A stretch of 64,000 nt of DNA from Nemertoderma westbladi (Eukaryota > Xenacoelomorpha > Nemertodermatida > Nemertodermatidae): the NCBI GenBank assembly GCA_032718475.1, contig JAUCBJ010004184.1:31044-95043 (forward strand), in the 5' to 3' direction. This document shows positions 43,100 to 53,627 of the stretch, piece after piece. The notes under the pieces are model-generated. The model was not told the DNA's origin. It was given only the letters and a program-made list of their open reading frames with translations, and made no database searches. A program made the position numbers and the translations under genes. Each line of letters opens with the position of its first letter. Within the stretch, counting starts at the first letter, position 1.

Positions 43100-44590
43100 T
43101 CTCTTCCATGCTTCATCTCTTCAATCCTTGCATTATTTCTCTCTTCCATGCTTCATCTCTTCCATCCTTGCATTATTTCTCTCTTCCATCCTTCCACTCT
43201 TCCATCCTTGCATTATTTCTCTCTTCCATGCATCATCTCTTCCATCCTTGCATTATTTCTCTCTTCCATGCTTCATCTCTTCAATCCTTGCATTATTTCT
43301 CTCTTCCATGCTTAATCTCTTCAATCATTGCATTATTTCTCTCTTCCATGCTTAATCTCTTCCATCCTTGCATTATTTCTCTCTTCCATGCTTAATCTCT
43401 TCAATCATTGCATTATTTCTCTCTTCCATGCTTCCACTCTTCCATCCTTGCGTTATTTCTCTCTTCCATGCTTCCACTCTTCAATCCTTGCATTATTTCT
43501 CTCTTCCATGCTTCATCTCTTCAATCATTGCATTATTTCTCTCTTCCATGCTTCCACTCTTCCATCCTTGCATTATTTCTCTCTTCCATGCTTCATCTCT
43601 TCCATCCTTGCATTATTTCTCTCTTCCATGCTTCATCTCTTCAATCCTTGCATTATTTATCTCTTCCATGCTTCATCTCTTCAATCCTTGCATTATTTCT
43701 CTCTTCCATGCTTCCACTCTTCAATCCTTGCATTATTTCTCTCTTCCATGCTTCATCTCTTCAATCCTTGCATTATTTCTCTCTTCCATGCATCATCTCT
43801 TCAATCCTTGCATTATTTCTCTCTTCCATGCTTCCACTCTTCAATCCTTGCATTATTTCTCTCTTCCATGCTTCATCTCTTCCATCCTTGCATTATTTCT
43901 CTCTTCCATCCTTCCACTCTTCCATCCTTGCATTATTTCTCTCTTCCATCCTTCCACTCTTCCATCCTTGCATTATTTCTCTCTTCCATGCTTCATCTCT
44001 TCAATCCTTGCATTATTTCTCTCTTCCATGCTTCATCTCTTCCATCCTTGCATTATTTCTCTCTTCCATCCTTCCACTCTTCCATCCTTGCATTATTTCT
44101 CTCTTCCATGCATCATCTCTTCCATCCTTGCATTATTTCTCTCTTCCATGCTTCATCTCTTCAATCCTTGCATTATTTCTCTCTTCCATGCTTAATCTCT
44201 TCAATCATTGCATTATTTCTCTCTTCCATGCTTAATCTCTTCCATCCTTGCATTATTTCTCTCTTCCATGCTTAATCTCTTCAATCATTGCATTATTTCT
44301 CTCTTCCATGCTTCCACTCTTCCATCCTTGCGTTATTTCTCTCTTCCATGCTTCCACTCTTCAATCCTTGCATTATTTCTCTCTTCCATGCTTCATCTCT
44401 TCAATCATTGCATTATTTCTCTCTTCCATGCTTCCACTCTTCCATCCTTGCATTATTTCTCTCTTCCATGCTTCATCTCTTCCATCCTTGCATTATTTCT
44501 CTCTTCCATGCTTCATCTCTTCAATCCTTGCATTATTTATCTCTTCCATGCTTCATCTCTTCAATCCTTGCATTATTTCTCTCTTCCATG
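43100..44590. repeat. 880-bp duplication in the satellite
   Basis: A marker group of three units carrying CTTAATCTCT starts at 43,311 and again at 44,191, exactly 880 bp (22 units) later. Flanking variants match from ~43,100 to ~43,710 against ~43,980 to ~44,590. The spacing is a whole number of units. Confidence 0.82.
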
Positions 44591-47500
44591 CTTCATCTCT
44601 TCAATCCTTGCGTTATTTCTCTCTTCCATGCTTCCACTCTTCCATCCTTGCATTATTTCTCTCTTCCATCCTTGCATTATTTCTCTCTTCCATGCTTCCA
44701 CTCTTCAATCATTGCATTATTTCTCTCTTCCATGCTTCCACTCTTCAATCATTGCATTATTTCTCTCTTCCATGCTTCCACTCTTCAATCATTGCATTAT
44801 TTATCTCTTCCATGCTTAATCTCTGCCATCCTTGCATTATTTCTCTCTTCCATGCTTCCACTCTTCAATCCTTGCATTATTTCTCTCTTCCATGCTTCCA
44901 CTCTTCAATCATTGCATTATTTATCTCTTCCATGCTTCATCTCTTCCATCCTTGCATTATTTCTCTCTTCCATGCTTCATCTCTTCAATCCTTGCATTAT
45001 TTATCTCTTCCATGCTTCCACTCTTCAATCATTGCATTATTTATCTCTTCCATGCTTCATCTCTTCCATCCTTGCATTATTTCTCTCTTCCATGCTTCAT
45101 CTCTTCAATCCTTGCATTATTTATCTCTTCCATGCTTCATCTCTTCAATCCTTGCGTTATTTCTCTCTTCCATGCTTCCACTCTTCCATCCTTGCATTAT
45201 TTCTCTCTTCCATCCTTGCATTATTTCTCTCTTCCATGCTTCCACTCTTCAATCATTGCATTATTTATCTCTTCCATGCTTAATCTCTGCCATCCTTGCA
45301 TTATTTCTCTCTTCCATGCTTCATCTCTTCAATCCTTGCATTATTTCTCTCTTCCATGCTTCCACTCTTCAATCCTTGCATTATTTCTCTCTTCCATGCT
45401 TCCACTCTTCAATCATTGCATTATTTATCTCTTCCATGCTTAATCTCTGCCATCCTTGCATTATTTCTCTCTTCCATGCTTCATCTCTTCAATCCTTGCA
45501 TTATTTCTCTCTTCCATCCTTCCACTCTTCCATCCTTGCATTATTTCTCTCTTCCATGCTTCCACTCTTCCATCCTTGCATTATTTCTCTCTTCCATGCT
45601 TCATATCTTCCATCCTTGCATTATTTCTCTCTCCCGTGCTTCATCTCTTCAATCCTTGCATTATTTCTCTCTTCCATGCTTCATCTCTTCCATCCTTGCA
45701 TTATTTCTCTCTTCCATGCTTCATCTCTTCAATCCTTGCATTATTTATCTCTTCCATGCTTCATCTCTTCAATCCTTGCATTATTTCTCTCTTCCATGCT
45801 TCATCTCTTCCATCCTTGCATTATTTCTCTCTTCCATGCTTCATCTCTTCCATCCTTGCATTATTTCTCTCTTCCATGCATCATCTCTTCAATCCTTGCA
45901 TTATTTATCTCTTCCATGCATCATCTCTTCAATCCTTGCATTATTTCTCTCTTCCATGCATCATCTCTTCAATCCTTGCATTATTTCTCTCTTCCATGCT
46001 TCATCTCTTCCATCCTTGCATTATTTCTCTCTTCCATGCATCATCTCTTCAATCCTTGCATTATTTCTCTCTTCCATGCTTCATCTCTTCCATCCTTGCA
46101 TTATTTCTCTCTTCCATGCTTCATCTCTTCCATCCTTGCATTATTTCTCTCTTCCATGCATCATCTCTTCAATCCTTGCATTATTTATCTCTTCCATGCA
46201 TCATCTCTTCAATCCTTGCATTATTTCTCTCTTCCATGCATCATCTCTTCAATCCTTGCATTATTTCTCTCTTCCATGCTTCATCTCTTCCATCCTTGCA
46301 TTATTTCTCTCTTCCATGCTTCATCTCTTCAATCCTTGCGTTATTTCTCTCTTCCATGCTTCCACTCTTCCATCCTTGCATTATTTCTCTCTTCCATGCT
46401 TCTACTCTTCCATCCTTGCATTATTTCTCTCTTCCATGCTTCTACTCTTCCATCCTTGCATTATTTCTCTCTTCCATGCTTCCACTCTTCAATCCTTGCA
46501 TTATTTCTCTCTTCCATGCTTCATCTCTTCCATCCTTGCATTATTTCTCTCTTCCATGCTTCTACTCTTCCATCCTTGCATTATTTCTCTCTTCCATGCT
46601 TCCACTCTTCAATCCTTGCATTATTTCTCTCTTCCATGCTTCTACTCTTCCATCCTTGCATTATTTCTCTCTTCCATGCTTCCACTCTTCAATCCTTGCA
46701 TTATTTCTCTCTTCCATGCTTCATCTCTTCCATCCTTGCATTATTTCTCTCTTCCATGCTTCATCTCTTCAATCCTTGCATTATTTCTCTCTTCCATGCA
46801 TCATCTCTTCAATCCTTGCATTATTTCTCTCTTCCATGCTTCATCTCTTCCATCCTTGCATTATTTCTCTCTTCCATGCTTCATCTCTTCCATCCTTGCA
46901 TTATTTCTCTCTTCCATGCATCATCTCTTCAATCCTTGCATTATTTATCTCTTCCATGCATCATCTCTTCAATCCTTGCATTATTTCTCTCTTCCATGCA
47001 TCATCTCTTCAATCCTTGCATTATTTCTCTCTTCCATGCTTCATCTCTTCCATCCTTGCATTATTTCTCTCTTCCATGCTTCATCTCTTCAATCCTTGCG
47101 TTATTTCTCTCTTCCATGCTTCCACTCTTCAATCCTTGCATTATTTCTCTCTTCCATGCTTCATCTCTTCCATCCTTGCATTATTTCTCTCTTCCATGCA
47201 TCATCTCTTCAATCCTTGCATTATTTCTCTCTTCCATGCATCATCTCTTCAATCCTTGCATTATTTCTCTCTTCCATGCTTCATCTCTTCAATCCTTGCA
47301 TTATTTCTCTCTTCCATGCTTCATCTCTTCCATCCTTGCATTATTTCTCTCTTCCATGCTTCTACTCTTCCATCCTTGCATTATTTCTCTCTTCCATGCT
47401 TCCACTCTTCAATCCTTGCATTATTTCTCTCTTCCATGCTTCATCTCTTCCATCCTTGCATTATTTCTCTCTTCCATGCATCATCTCTTCAATCCTTGCA

Positions 47501-50394
47501 TTATTTCTCTCTTCCATGCATCATCTCTTCAATCCTTGCATTATTTCTCTCTTCCATGCTTCATCTCTTCAATCCTTGCATTATTTCTCTCTTCCATGCT
47601 TCATCTCTTCCATCCTTGCATTATTTCTCTCTTCCATGCTTCATCTCTTCCATCCTTGCATTATTTCTCTCTTCCATGCATCATCTCTTCAATCCTTGCA
47701 TTATTTATCTCTTCCATGCATCATCTCTTCAATCCTTGCATTATTTCTCTCTTCCATGCATCATCTCTTCAATCCTTGCATTATTTCTCTCTTCCATGCA
47801 TCATCTCTTCAATCCTTGCATTATTTCTCTCTTCCATGCTTCATCTCTTCAATCCTTGCATTATTTATCTCTTCCATGCATCATCTCTTCAATCCTTGCA
47901 TTATTTCTCTCTTCCATGCTTCCACTCTTCAATCCTTGCATTATTTCTCTCTTCCATGCTTCCACTCTTCAATCCTTGCATTATTTCTCTCTTCCATGCT
48001 TCATCTCTTCCATCCTTGCATTATTTCTCTCTTCCATGCTTCATCTCTTCCATCCTTGCATTATTTCTCTCTTCCATGCATCATCTCTTCCATCCTTGCA
48101 TTATTTCTCTCTTCCATGCTTCATCTCTTCCATCCTTGCATTATTTCTCTCTTCCATGCATCATCTCTTCAATCCTTGCATTATTTATCTCTTCCATGCA
48201 TCATCTCTTCAATCCTTGCGTTATTTCTCTCTTCCATGCTTCCACTCTTCCATCCTTGCATTATTTCTCTCTTCCATGCTTCATCTCTTCAATCCTTGCA
48301 TTATTTATCTCTTCCATGCTTCCACTCTTCCATCCTTGCATTATTTCTCTCTTCCATGCTTCATCTCTTCAATCATTGCATTATTTCTCTCTTCCATGCT
48401 TCCACTCTTCCATCCTTGCATTATTTCTCTCTTCCATGCTTCATCTCTTCAATCATTGCATTATTTCTCTCTTCCATGCTTCATCTCTTCAATCATTGCA
48501 TTATTTCTCTCTTCCATGCTTCCACTCTTCCATCCTTGCATTATTTCTCTCTTCCATGCTTCATCTCTTCAATCATTGCATTATTTCTCTCTTCCATGCT
48601 TCCACTCTTCCATCCTTGCATTATTTCTCTCTTCCATGCTTCATCTCTTCAATCATTGCATTATTTCTCTCTTCCATGCTTCATCTCTTCAATCATTGCA
48701 TTATTTCTCTCTTCCATGCTTCCACTCTTCCATCCTTGCATTATTTCTCTCTTCCATGCTTCATCTCTTCAATCATTGCATTATTTCTCTCTTCCATGCT
48801 TCATCTCTTCAATCATTGCATTATTTCTCTCTTCCATGCTTCCACTCTTCCATCCTTGCATTATTTCTCTCTTCCATGCTTCATCTCTTCAATCATTGCA
48901 TTATTTATCTCTTCCATGCTTCCACTCTTCCATCCTTGCATTATTTCTCTCTTCCATGCTTCATCTCTTCAATCATTGCATTATTTCTCTCTTCCATGCT
49001 TCCACTCTTCCATCCTTGCATTATTTCTCTCTTCCATGCTTCATCTCTTCAATCATTGCATTATTTCTCTCTTCCATGCTTCATCTCTTCAATCATTGCA
49101 TTATTTATCTCTTCCATGCTTCCACTCTTCCATCCTTGCATTATTTCTCTCTTCCATGCTTCATCTCTTCAATCATTGCGTTATTTCTCTCTTCCATGCT
49201 TCCACTCTTCCATCCTTGCATTATTTCTCTCTTCCATGCTTCATCTCTTCAATCATTGCATTATTTCTCTCTTCCATGCTTCATCTCTTCAATCATTGCA
49301 TTATTTCTCTCTTCCATGCTTCCACTCTTCAATCCTTGCATTATTTCTCTCTTCCATGCTTCATCTCTTCCATCCTTGCATTATTTATCTCTTCCATGCT
49401 TCCACTCTTCAATCCTTGCATTATTTCTCTCTTCCATGCTTCCACTCTTCAATCCTTGCATTATTTCTCTCTTCCATGCTTCATCTCTTCCATCCTTGCA
49501 TTATTTCTCTCTTCCATGCTTCATCTCTTCAATCCTTGCATTATTTATCTCTTCCATGCTTCATCTCTTCAATCCTTGCGTTATTTCTCTCTTCCATGCT
49601 TCATCTCTTCCATCCTTGCATTATTTCTCTCTTCCATGCTTCATCTCTTCAATCCTTGCATTATTTCTCTCTCCCGTGCTTCATATCTTCCATCCTTGCA
49701 TTATTTATCTCTTCCATGCTTCATCTATTCAATCCTTGCATTATTTCTCTCTCCCGTGCTTCATATCTTCCATCCTTGCATTATTTATCTCTTCCATGCT
49801 TCATCTCTTCAATCCTTGCATTATTTCTATTTTCCATGCTTCATCTCTTCCATCCTTGCATTATTTCTCTCTTCCATGCTTCATCTCTTCCACCCATCCT
49901 TGCATTATTTCTCTCTTCCATGCTTCATCTCTTCCACCCATCCTTGCATTATTTCTCTCTTCCATGCTTCATCTCTTCCATCCTTGCATTATTTCTCTCT
50001 TCCATGCTTAATCTCTGCCATCCTTGCATTATTTCTCTCTTCCATGCTTCATCTCTTCAATCCTTGCATTATTTCTATTTTCCATGCTTCATCTCTTCCA
50101 TCCTTGCATTATTTCTCTCTTCCATGCTTCATCTCTTCCATCCTTGCATTATTTCTCTCTTCCATGCTTCATCTCTTCCATCCTTGCATTATTTCTCTCT
50201 TCCATGCTTCATCTCTTCCATCCTTGCATTATTTCTCTCTTCCATGCTTCATCTCTTCCATCCTTGCATTATTTCTCTCTTCCATGCTTCATCTCTTCCA
50301 TCCTTGCATTATTTCTCTCTTCCATGCTTCATCTCTTCCATCCTTGCATTATTTCTCTCTTCCATGCTTCATCTCTTCCATCCTTGCATTATTT

Positions 50395-50535
50395 CTCTCT
50401 CTCTTTCATGCTTTCACTCTTCAGTTCTTGCATTATTTCACTCTTCCATTCTTCATCTCTTCCATTCTTCATCTCTTCCATCCTTGCATTATTTCTCTCT
50501 TCCATTCTTCATCTCTTCCATCCTTTCATTATGCG
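50395..50535. repeat. Degenerate right edge of the satellite
   Basis: After ten or so nearly identical units, the last three to four copies decay. There is an extra CTCT before TTTCATGC, a CAGTTCTTGC core that contains the first plus-strand AG I could find in the array, and CATTCTTC in place of CATGCTTC, with part of a unit repeated. Beyond ~50,535 the sequence is no longer related to the unit. Divergent edge copies beside a homogeneous core are the usual sign that exchange between units keeps the interior uniform. Confidence 0.85.
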
Positions 50536-51772
50536 TCCCCAGTAGTTGTGTGGGCCGACATATACATATCACATATATATATTAAATAGATCAGGAAGAT
50601 AATCCTATTTTTAGCTTACTAATTTAGATTCCATTATATTGAATGCCTGACATATTATTCTGTCTGGCTCTGATCGGTATACAGCGTGTGTCTGTGATTG
50701 GCACCCCATTGGTCATAGACTAGTCACAATGTCTGGGTACATATTTATAATTTTAACCAGGCGCCCTTACTGTGCTTCCCCAAGTCACTAAATACGACTT
50801 GTAAAATACTAAACATGGCATTCTGTCTAGCTCCCACGTGAATTACTCAACGGTTTATCCTAATGGCATTGGATGATATCCTGTTTTCAATTATGTTATT
50901 CACTTTACATACTCTGGGTTCAGTATATATAAACTGAAGTCAATACAGTTACTACATTATTAGCATAATAGTTACAGATTTATACATTTTTTTATGTTAA
51001 AATTGTTTTGTATTTTAAAAATTATTTGAATCCGTAGAAAATAAATTAATAGTTTATGTACCCGGCAATTTACTTTCTTTACTTCCCAGCTCCCGTATCA
51101 CACCGCTTTTGATAATTAGGCCTATAAATTTAGAAACAGTTTTCAACTACCGGTATTAACTTTTTTTAGCTTATTTATTATTTAACTTGAATACATCGTT
51201 GATTAGGTTGCTGATTAAAGACATTTATTATGAGTCTTCTTTCAATCGTCGCTCTGTTTTAAATTCGTGAAATAGAAATAGGAGGCTAAAATTTATTTAT
51301 GGGAAAGTTTTACTACTCCAGTAAAGGTTAGCCGATTGTAAATCAACAAGAACCGGTAATAAAGCGTTGCATTGAGGCGTTCATTGCACTTTCCTATAAA
51401 ATGTTTGTGTAAGGCCGTTCTTTTCCTTCCGTTTCTGAAAGCATACGCAGGTAATAACCGGATATTCGCTGTTGATAAACTAAAACGTCCATGTATGAGG
51501 TGATGATTGATTGTACTGAGATGCTGTCGGAAGCACGGATTAATTGCACATAAGGTGCCCGAAGAGGACCCCGCAACGACGGGAAATTTCGGGAAGGATT
51601 TATGTTGCCAAAGATTTAATAAAACAACAGAACTAAAGTGTGCGTACAAGTGGGCTTGGACACTTGAATACGATACCTTTGAAAGCTGGAAAAACGTGTG
51701 TATTCATTAGATAAGGGATTCCGATTTACTTAATGGATTTCGTTTTGTTGTATAATTTTATTAAATTTTCAG
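50536..51772. other. AT-rich DNA between satellite and first Ig exon; no gene recognised
   Basis: I see no convincing exon here on either strand. Notable details are a TATA-like stretch TATATATAAA at 50,924-50,933, AATAAA near 51,040, and two CCAAT-like ATTGG motifs near 50,699 and 50,708. Such a mix could mark a promoter or a decayed LTR, but I could not find LTR ends or a coding body. A 67-codon open frame at 51,507-51,710 has no family resemblance. Importantly, the missing first half of the Ig domain that continues in exon A (strand B cysteine, ending in phase 1 before a GT donor) is not found here. The stretch is therefore most likely the 3' part of an intron. Confidence 0.5.
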
Positions 51773-51973
51773 GTGATCCAATTCCGGACATTGTGTGGTA
51801 TAAAGATGGGACGGAATTGCATGATAGTAGCGATTTTACAATAAACTCGGCGGATGATGGGACCACAACTTTATTGATACGGGACATTCACTCTGTGGGG
51901 GACGCTGAATATTTATGTAAAGCTTCAAATACAGCCGGTGTTACGTCATGTTCGGTGTCGTTGGTGCTCAATG
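51773..51973 (+). CDS. Ig I-set gene, exon A: second half of an Ig domain
   Basis: This exon encodes 67 residues, from a split glycine codon to a split glycine codon (phase 1 to 1). It contains the C-strand tryptophan in VWYKDG (residues 8-13), the strand F motif DAEYLC (44-49, Cys49), and a G strand ending SVSLVLN. The start is set by the acceptor TTTTCAG at 51,766-51,772, which leaves GT to complete the glycine. The end is set by the donor AATG|GTAAGT. Exon length is 201 bp, a multiple of three. The domain's strand B cysteine must lie in an upstream exon that I cannot find between here and the satellite. The I-set pattern is typical of giant muscle and cytoskeletal proteins (titin, twitchin, UNC-89/obscurin, kettin) and is shared with some cell-surface proteins; no signal peptide or membrane segment is in view. 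The donor is the founder of the minisatellite that follows, and the reading frame stays open through that array to 52,854. Confidence 0.85.
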
Positions 51974-52815
51974 GTAAGTTTAATAAAGTTGGAATGACAT
52001 CATGGTCTGAGTTGTTGGAGCTAAATGGTAAGTTTAATGAAGTTGGTGTACCACCATCAAGGTCAGAGTCGTTTGAGCTAAATGGTAAGTTTAATATAGT
52101 TGGTGTACCACCATCAAGGTCAGAGTCGTTTGAGCTAAATGGTAAGTTTAATGAAGTTGGTGTACCATCAAGGTCAGAGTTGTTTGAGCTAAATGGTAAG
52201 TTTAATATAGTTGGTGTACCACCATCAAGGTCCAAGTCGTTGGAGCTAAATGGTAAGTTTAATAAAGTTGGTGTACCACCATCAAGGTCAGAGTCGTTTG
52301 AGCTAAATGGTAAGTTTAATATAGTTGGTGTACCACCATCAAGGTCAGAGTCGTTTGAGCTAAATGGTAAGTTTAATGAAGTTGGTGTACCATCAAGGTC
52401 AGAGTTGTTTGAGCTAAATGGTAAGTTTAATATAGTTGGTGTACCACCATCAAGGTCAGAGTCGTTTGAGCTAAATGGTAAGTTTAATATAGTTGGTGTA
52501 CCACCATCAAGGTCAGAGTCGTTTGAGCTAAATGGTAAGTTTAATGAAGTTGGTGTACCATCAAGGTCAGAGTTGTTTGAGCTAAATGGTAAGTTTAATA
52601 TAGTTGGTGTACCACCATCAAGGTCAGAGTCGTTTGAGCTAAATGGTAAGTTTAATGAAGTTGGTGTACCATCAAGGTCAGAGTTGTTTGAGCTAAATGG
52701 TAAGTTTAATATAGTTGGTGTACCACCATCAAGGTCAGAGTCGTTTGAGCTAAATGGTAAGTTTAATGAAGTTGGTGTACCATCAAGGTCAGAGTCGTTT
52801 GAGCTAAATGGTACG
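51974..52815 (+). repeat. 54/57-bp minisatellite carrying a copied 5' splice site in every unit
   Basis: Starting at exon A's own donor, the motif AATGGTAAGTTTAAT recurs with its GG at 51,973, 52,027, 52,084, 52,141, 52,195, 52,252, 52,309, 52,366, 52,420, 52,477, 52,534, 52,588, 52,645, 52,699 and 52,756. A final variant, GGTACGTCC, is at 52,810. All spacings are 54 or 57 bp; the difference is one CCA triplet (CCACCATC against CCATC). Every copy therefore offers a strong GTAAGT donor in the same phase 1 as exon A, and the sequence between copies has no stop. If a downstream donor were used, the protein would gain 18 or 19 residues per unit, of the form VGVP(P)SRSESFELNG. The first unit resembles the end of exon A (GVTSCSVSLVLNG against GMTSWSELLELNG), which shows the array arose by duplicating the exon-intron junction. 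It is intronic if donor 1 is used. The minus strand is also open here (51,888-52,841), but that is a reflection of the same repeat. Confidence 0.93.
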
Positions 52816-53627
52816 TCCATATACAATTCGGTTTGTCTCATTCAAGTAAAAATGTGAAGTTAAAATTGCTGCAATTGGCAATTGACATTACGGCATTCGT
52901 TTCAGGTTTATAAATTGTTTGCTGTAGCAATGTTTTTCTGGTATACCGGAACCGGTACATAATAATCCAACTACTGTATCTTTATATGTCGTTTAAACAA
53001 TTTCCAACGGAGCCTTCCGTCGTTTTAAGATTTTATTATGGAAATGTAACTTCCTTTTTATATTGTGAATTTGTTTCTTGTGTTTTCCATACTTATATCC
53101 TTTGGCATACAATCGCGACGTTTAGGTCAATATAAGAGAACACGTGGACGGAATAATCAATTAGTGCCAACATCGCACGAGCACGAGTGGATTCCATCAG
53201 CAAAGCCACAAAGAAATCCAAAATATTGGTAATTTACCAATTCAAATAAATTATGCAAGAAATATTTTAGGTCAAGCGTGGGGAATTGTAAATTCGCTAT
53301 CATTCCATCATTTTAATGATATTCACTTAATTTTATTACTATTTCCTGACCCTTTAAATTCCTTTGTTGCTTTGTGTGCCTTATTCATATTGAAAAATGG
53401 TACTTTTCTCAGTACAGGTTATATTGTGACTATGAATTAACTTCATTCTCCTAAGTATTTTTACATTAATAGATTCAAGGTTGACACTCGAAAAAGCTGC
53501 ACCTGTTTGCATCAGGCATGCAGGTGATTGGATGATTGCATTAATAAATATTAATAATTTTGTTAATATTTAATCTCAATTAGCTTACAATAATACGTCA
53601 TCTAATGAATGGGTTATTAATTTAATA
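52816..53627. other. Intron sequence with one weak exon candidate
   Basis: The open frame from exon A and its repeat closes at TGA 52,855-52,857. The rest is AT-rich, with one possible exon at 53,126-53,228 (listed separately). A second tiny candidate, ~53,476-53,519, has a poor acceptor (TTCAAG) and a GCAG|GTGATT donor. It would accept phase 2 and leave phase 1, so it could formally bridge the first candidate to exon B, but at 44 bp this could easily be chance. I see nothing else. Confidence 0.4.
53126..53228 (+). CDS. Possible alternative exon of the Ig gene
   Basis: The sequence lies between CGTTTAG (AG at 53,124-53,125) and TATTG|GTAATT. Of the three frames, only the one accepting a phase-1 join from exon A is open. 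It would encode about 34 residues of hydrophilic, linker-like sequence (GQYKRTRGRNNQLVP near its start, AKPQRNPKY near its end). The problem is that it ends in phase 2 with TG, and joining it directly to exon B gives a TGA stop; exon A joins exon B directly without it. It would need another exon between 53,229 and 57,300, or it is not real. No Ig or other domain is visible. Confidence 0.25.

Larger units (their letters stand above)
1..50535. repeat. Giant 40-bp tandem satellite array
   Basis: Bases 1-40 are a copy of the consensus unit, which repeats head to tail about 1,260 times up to ~50,535. The plus strand of the unit holds 14 C, 19 T, 5 A and 2 G, so it is over 80% pyrimidine. Copies differ at a few recurrent positions: TTCATCTC or TTCCACTC; CCATCC, CAATCC or CAATCA; ATTTCTC or ATTTATC; TTCCATGC, TCCCGTGC or TTACATGC; TTCATATC; GCGTTATT; and CATGCATC. 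No plus-strand frame of the consensus has a stop codon, so frames stay open for up to ~25 kb; these are not proteins. Length-changing units are rare: about 121-159 (-1 bp), 23,961-23,990 (+8), 34,830-34,865 and 35,255-35,285 (24-bp units), 35,686-35,695 (-1), 35,984-36,010 (+16), 44,660-44,690 and 45,200-45,230 (24-bp units), and 49,883-49,945 (+4 twice). There are no unique spacers, so it is not a CRISPR array. The left end lies outside the window. Confidence 0.98.

Noticed and set aside
1-50535. CRISPR array
   Set aside because: Repeats are directly adjacent with no unique spacers, and the flanking DNA is animal-like with introns.
1-50535. Telomere or a known centromere satellite
   Set aside because: The unit does not match simple telomere repeats such as TTAGGC or TTAGGG. 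I recognise no CENP-B-type box. Centromere function cannot be judged from sequence alone.
1-50535. The array as a pure assembly artefact
   Set aside because: Cannot be excluded for the exact copy number, but the rich, ordered variation among units and the degenerate edge argue for a real satellite.
18-50589. Very long plus-strand open frames across the satellite, up to ~8,300 codons
   Set aside because: All three plus frames are open because the 40-bp unit has no stop. The reading repeats every 120 bp, overlapping frames are equally open, and frames end only at variant TAA units or at the array edge. This is not protein coding.
50536-51100. Solo LTR or retrotransposon with TATA box at 50,924 and AATAAA near 51,040
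   Set aside because: No terminal TG...CA pair with a target duplication, no primer-binding site and no coding remnants could be identified.
51507-51710. 67-codon frame containing TTELKCAYK, first considered as the missing Ig half-domain
   Set aside because: No I-set run-in, no conserved glycine-aspartate context, and the nearby GT sites do not give the phase-1 exit that exon A needs.
51888-52841. 317-codon minus-strand open frame
   Set aside because: It is the antisense of exon A and the 54/57-bp repeat. Unit lengths divisible by three and a low stop content keep it open; no domain is visible.
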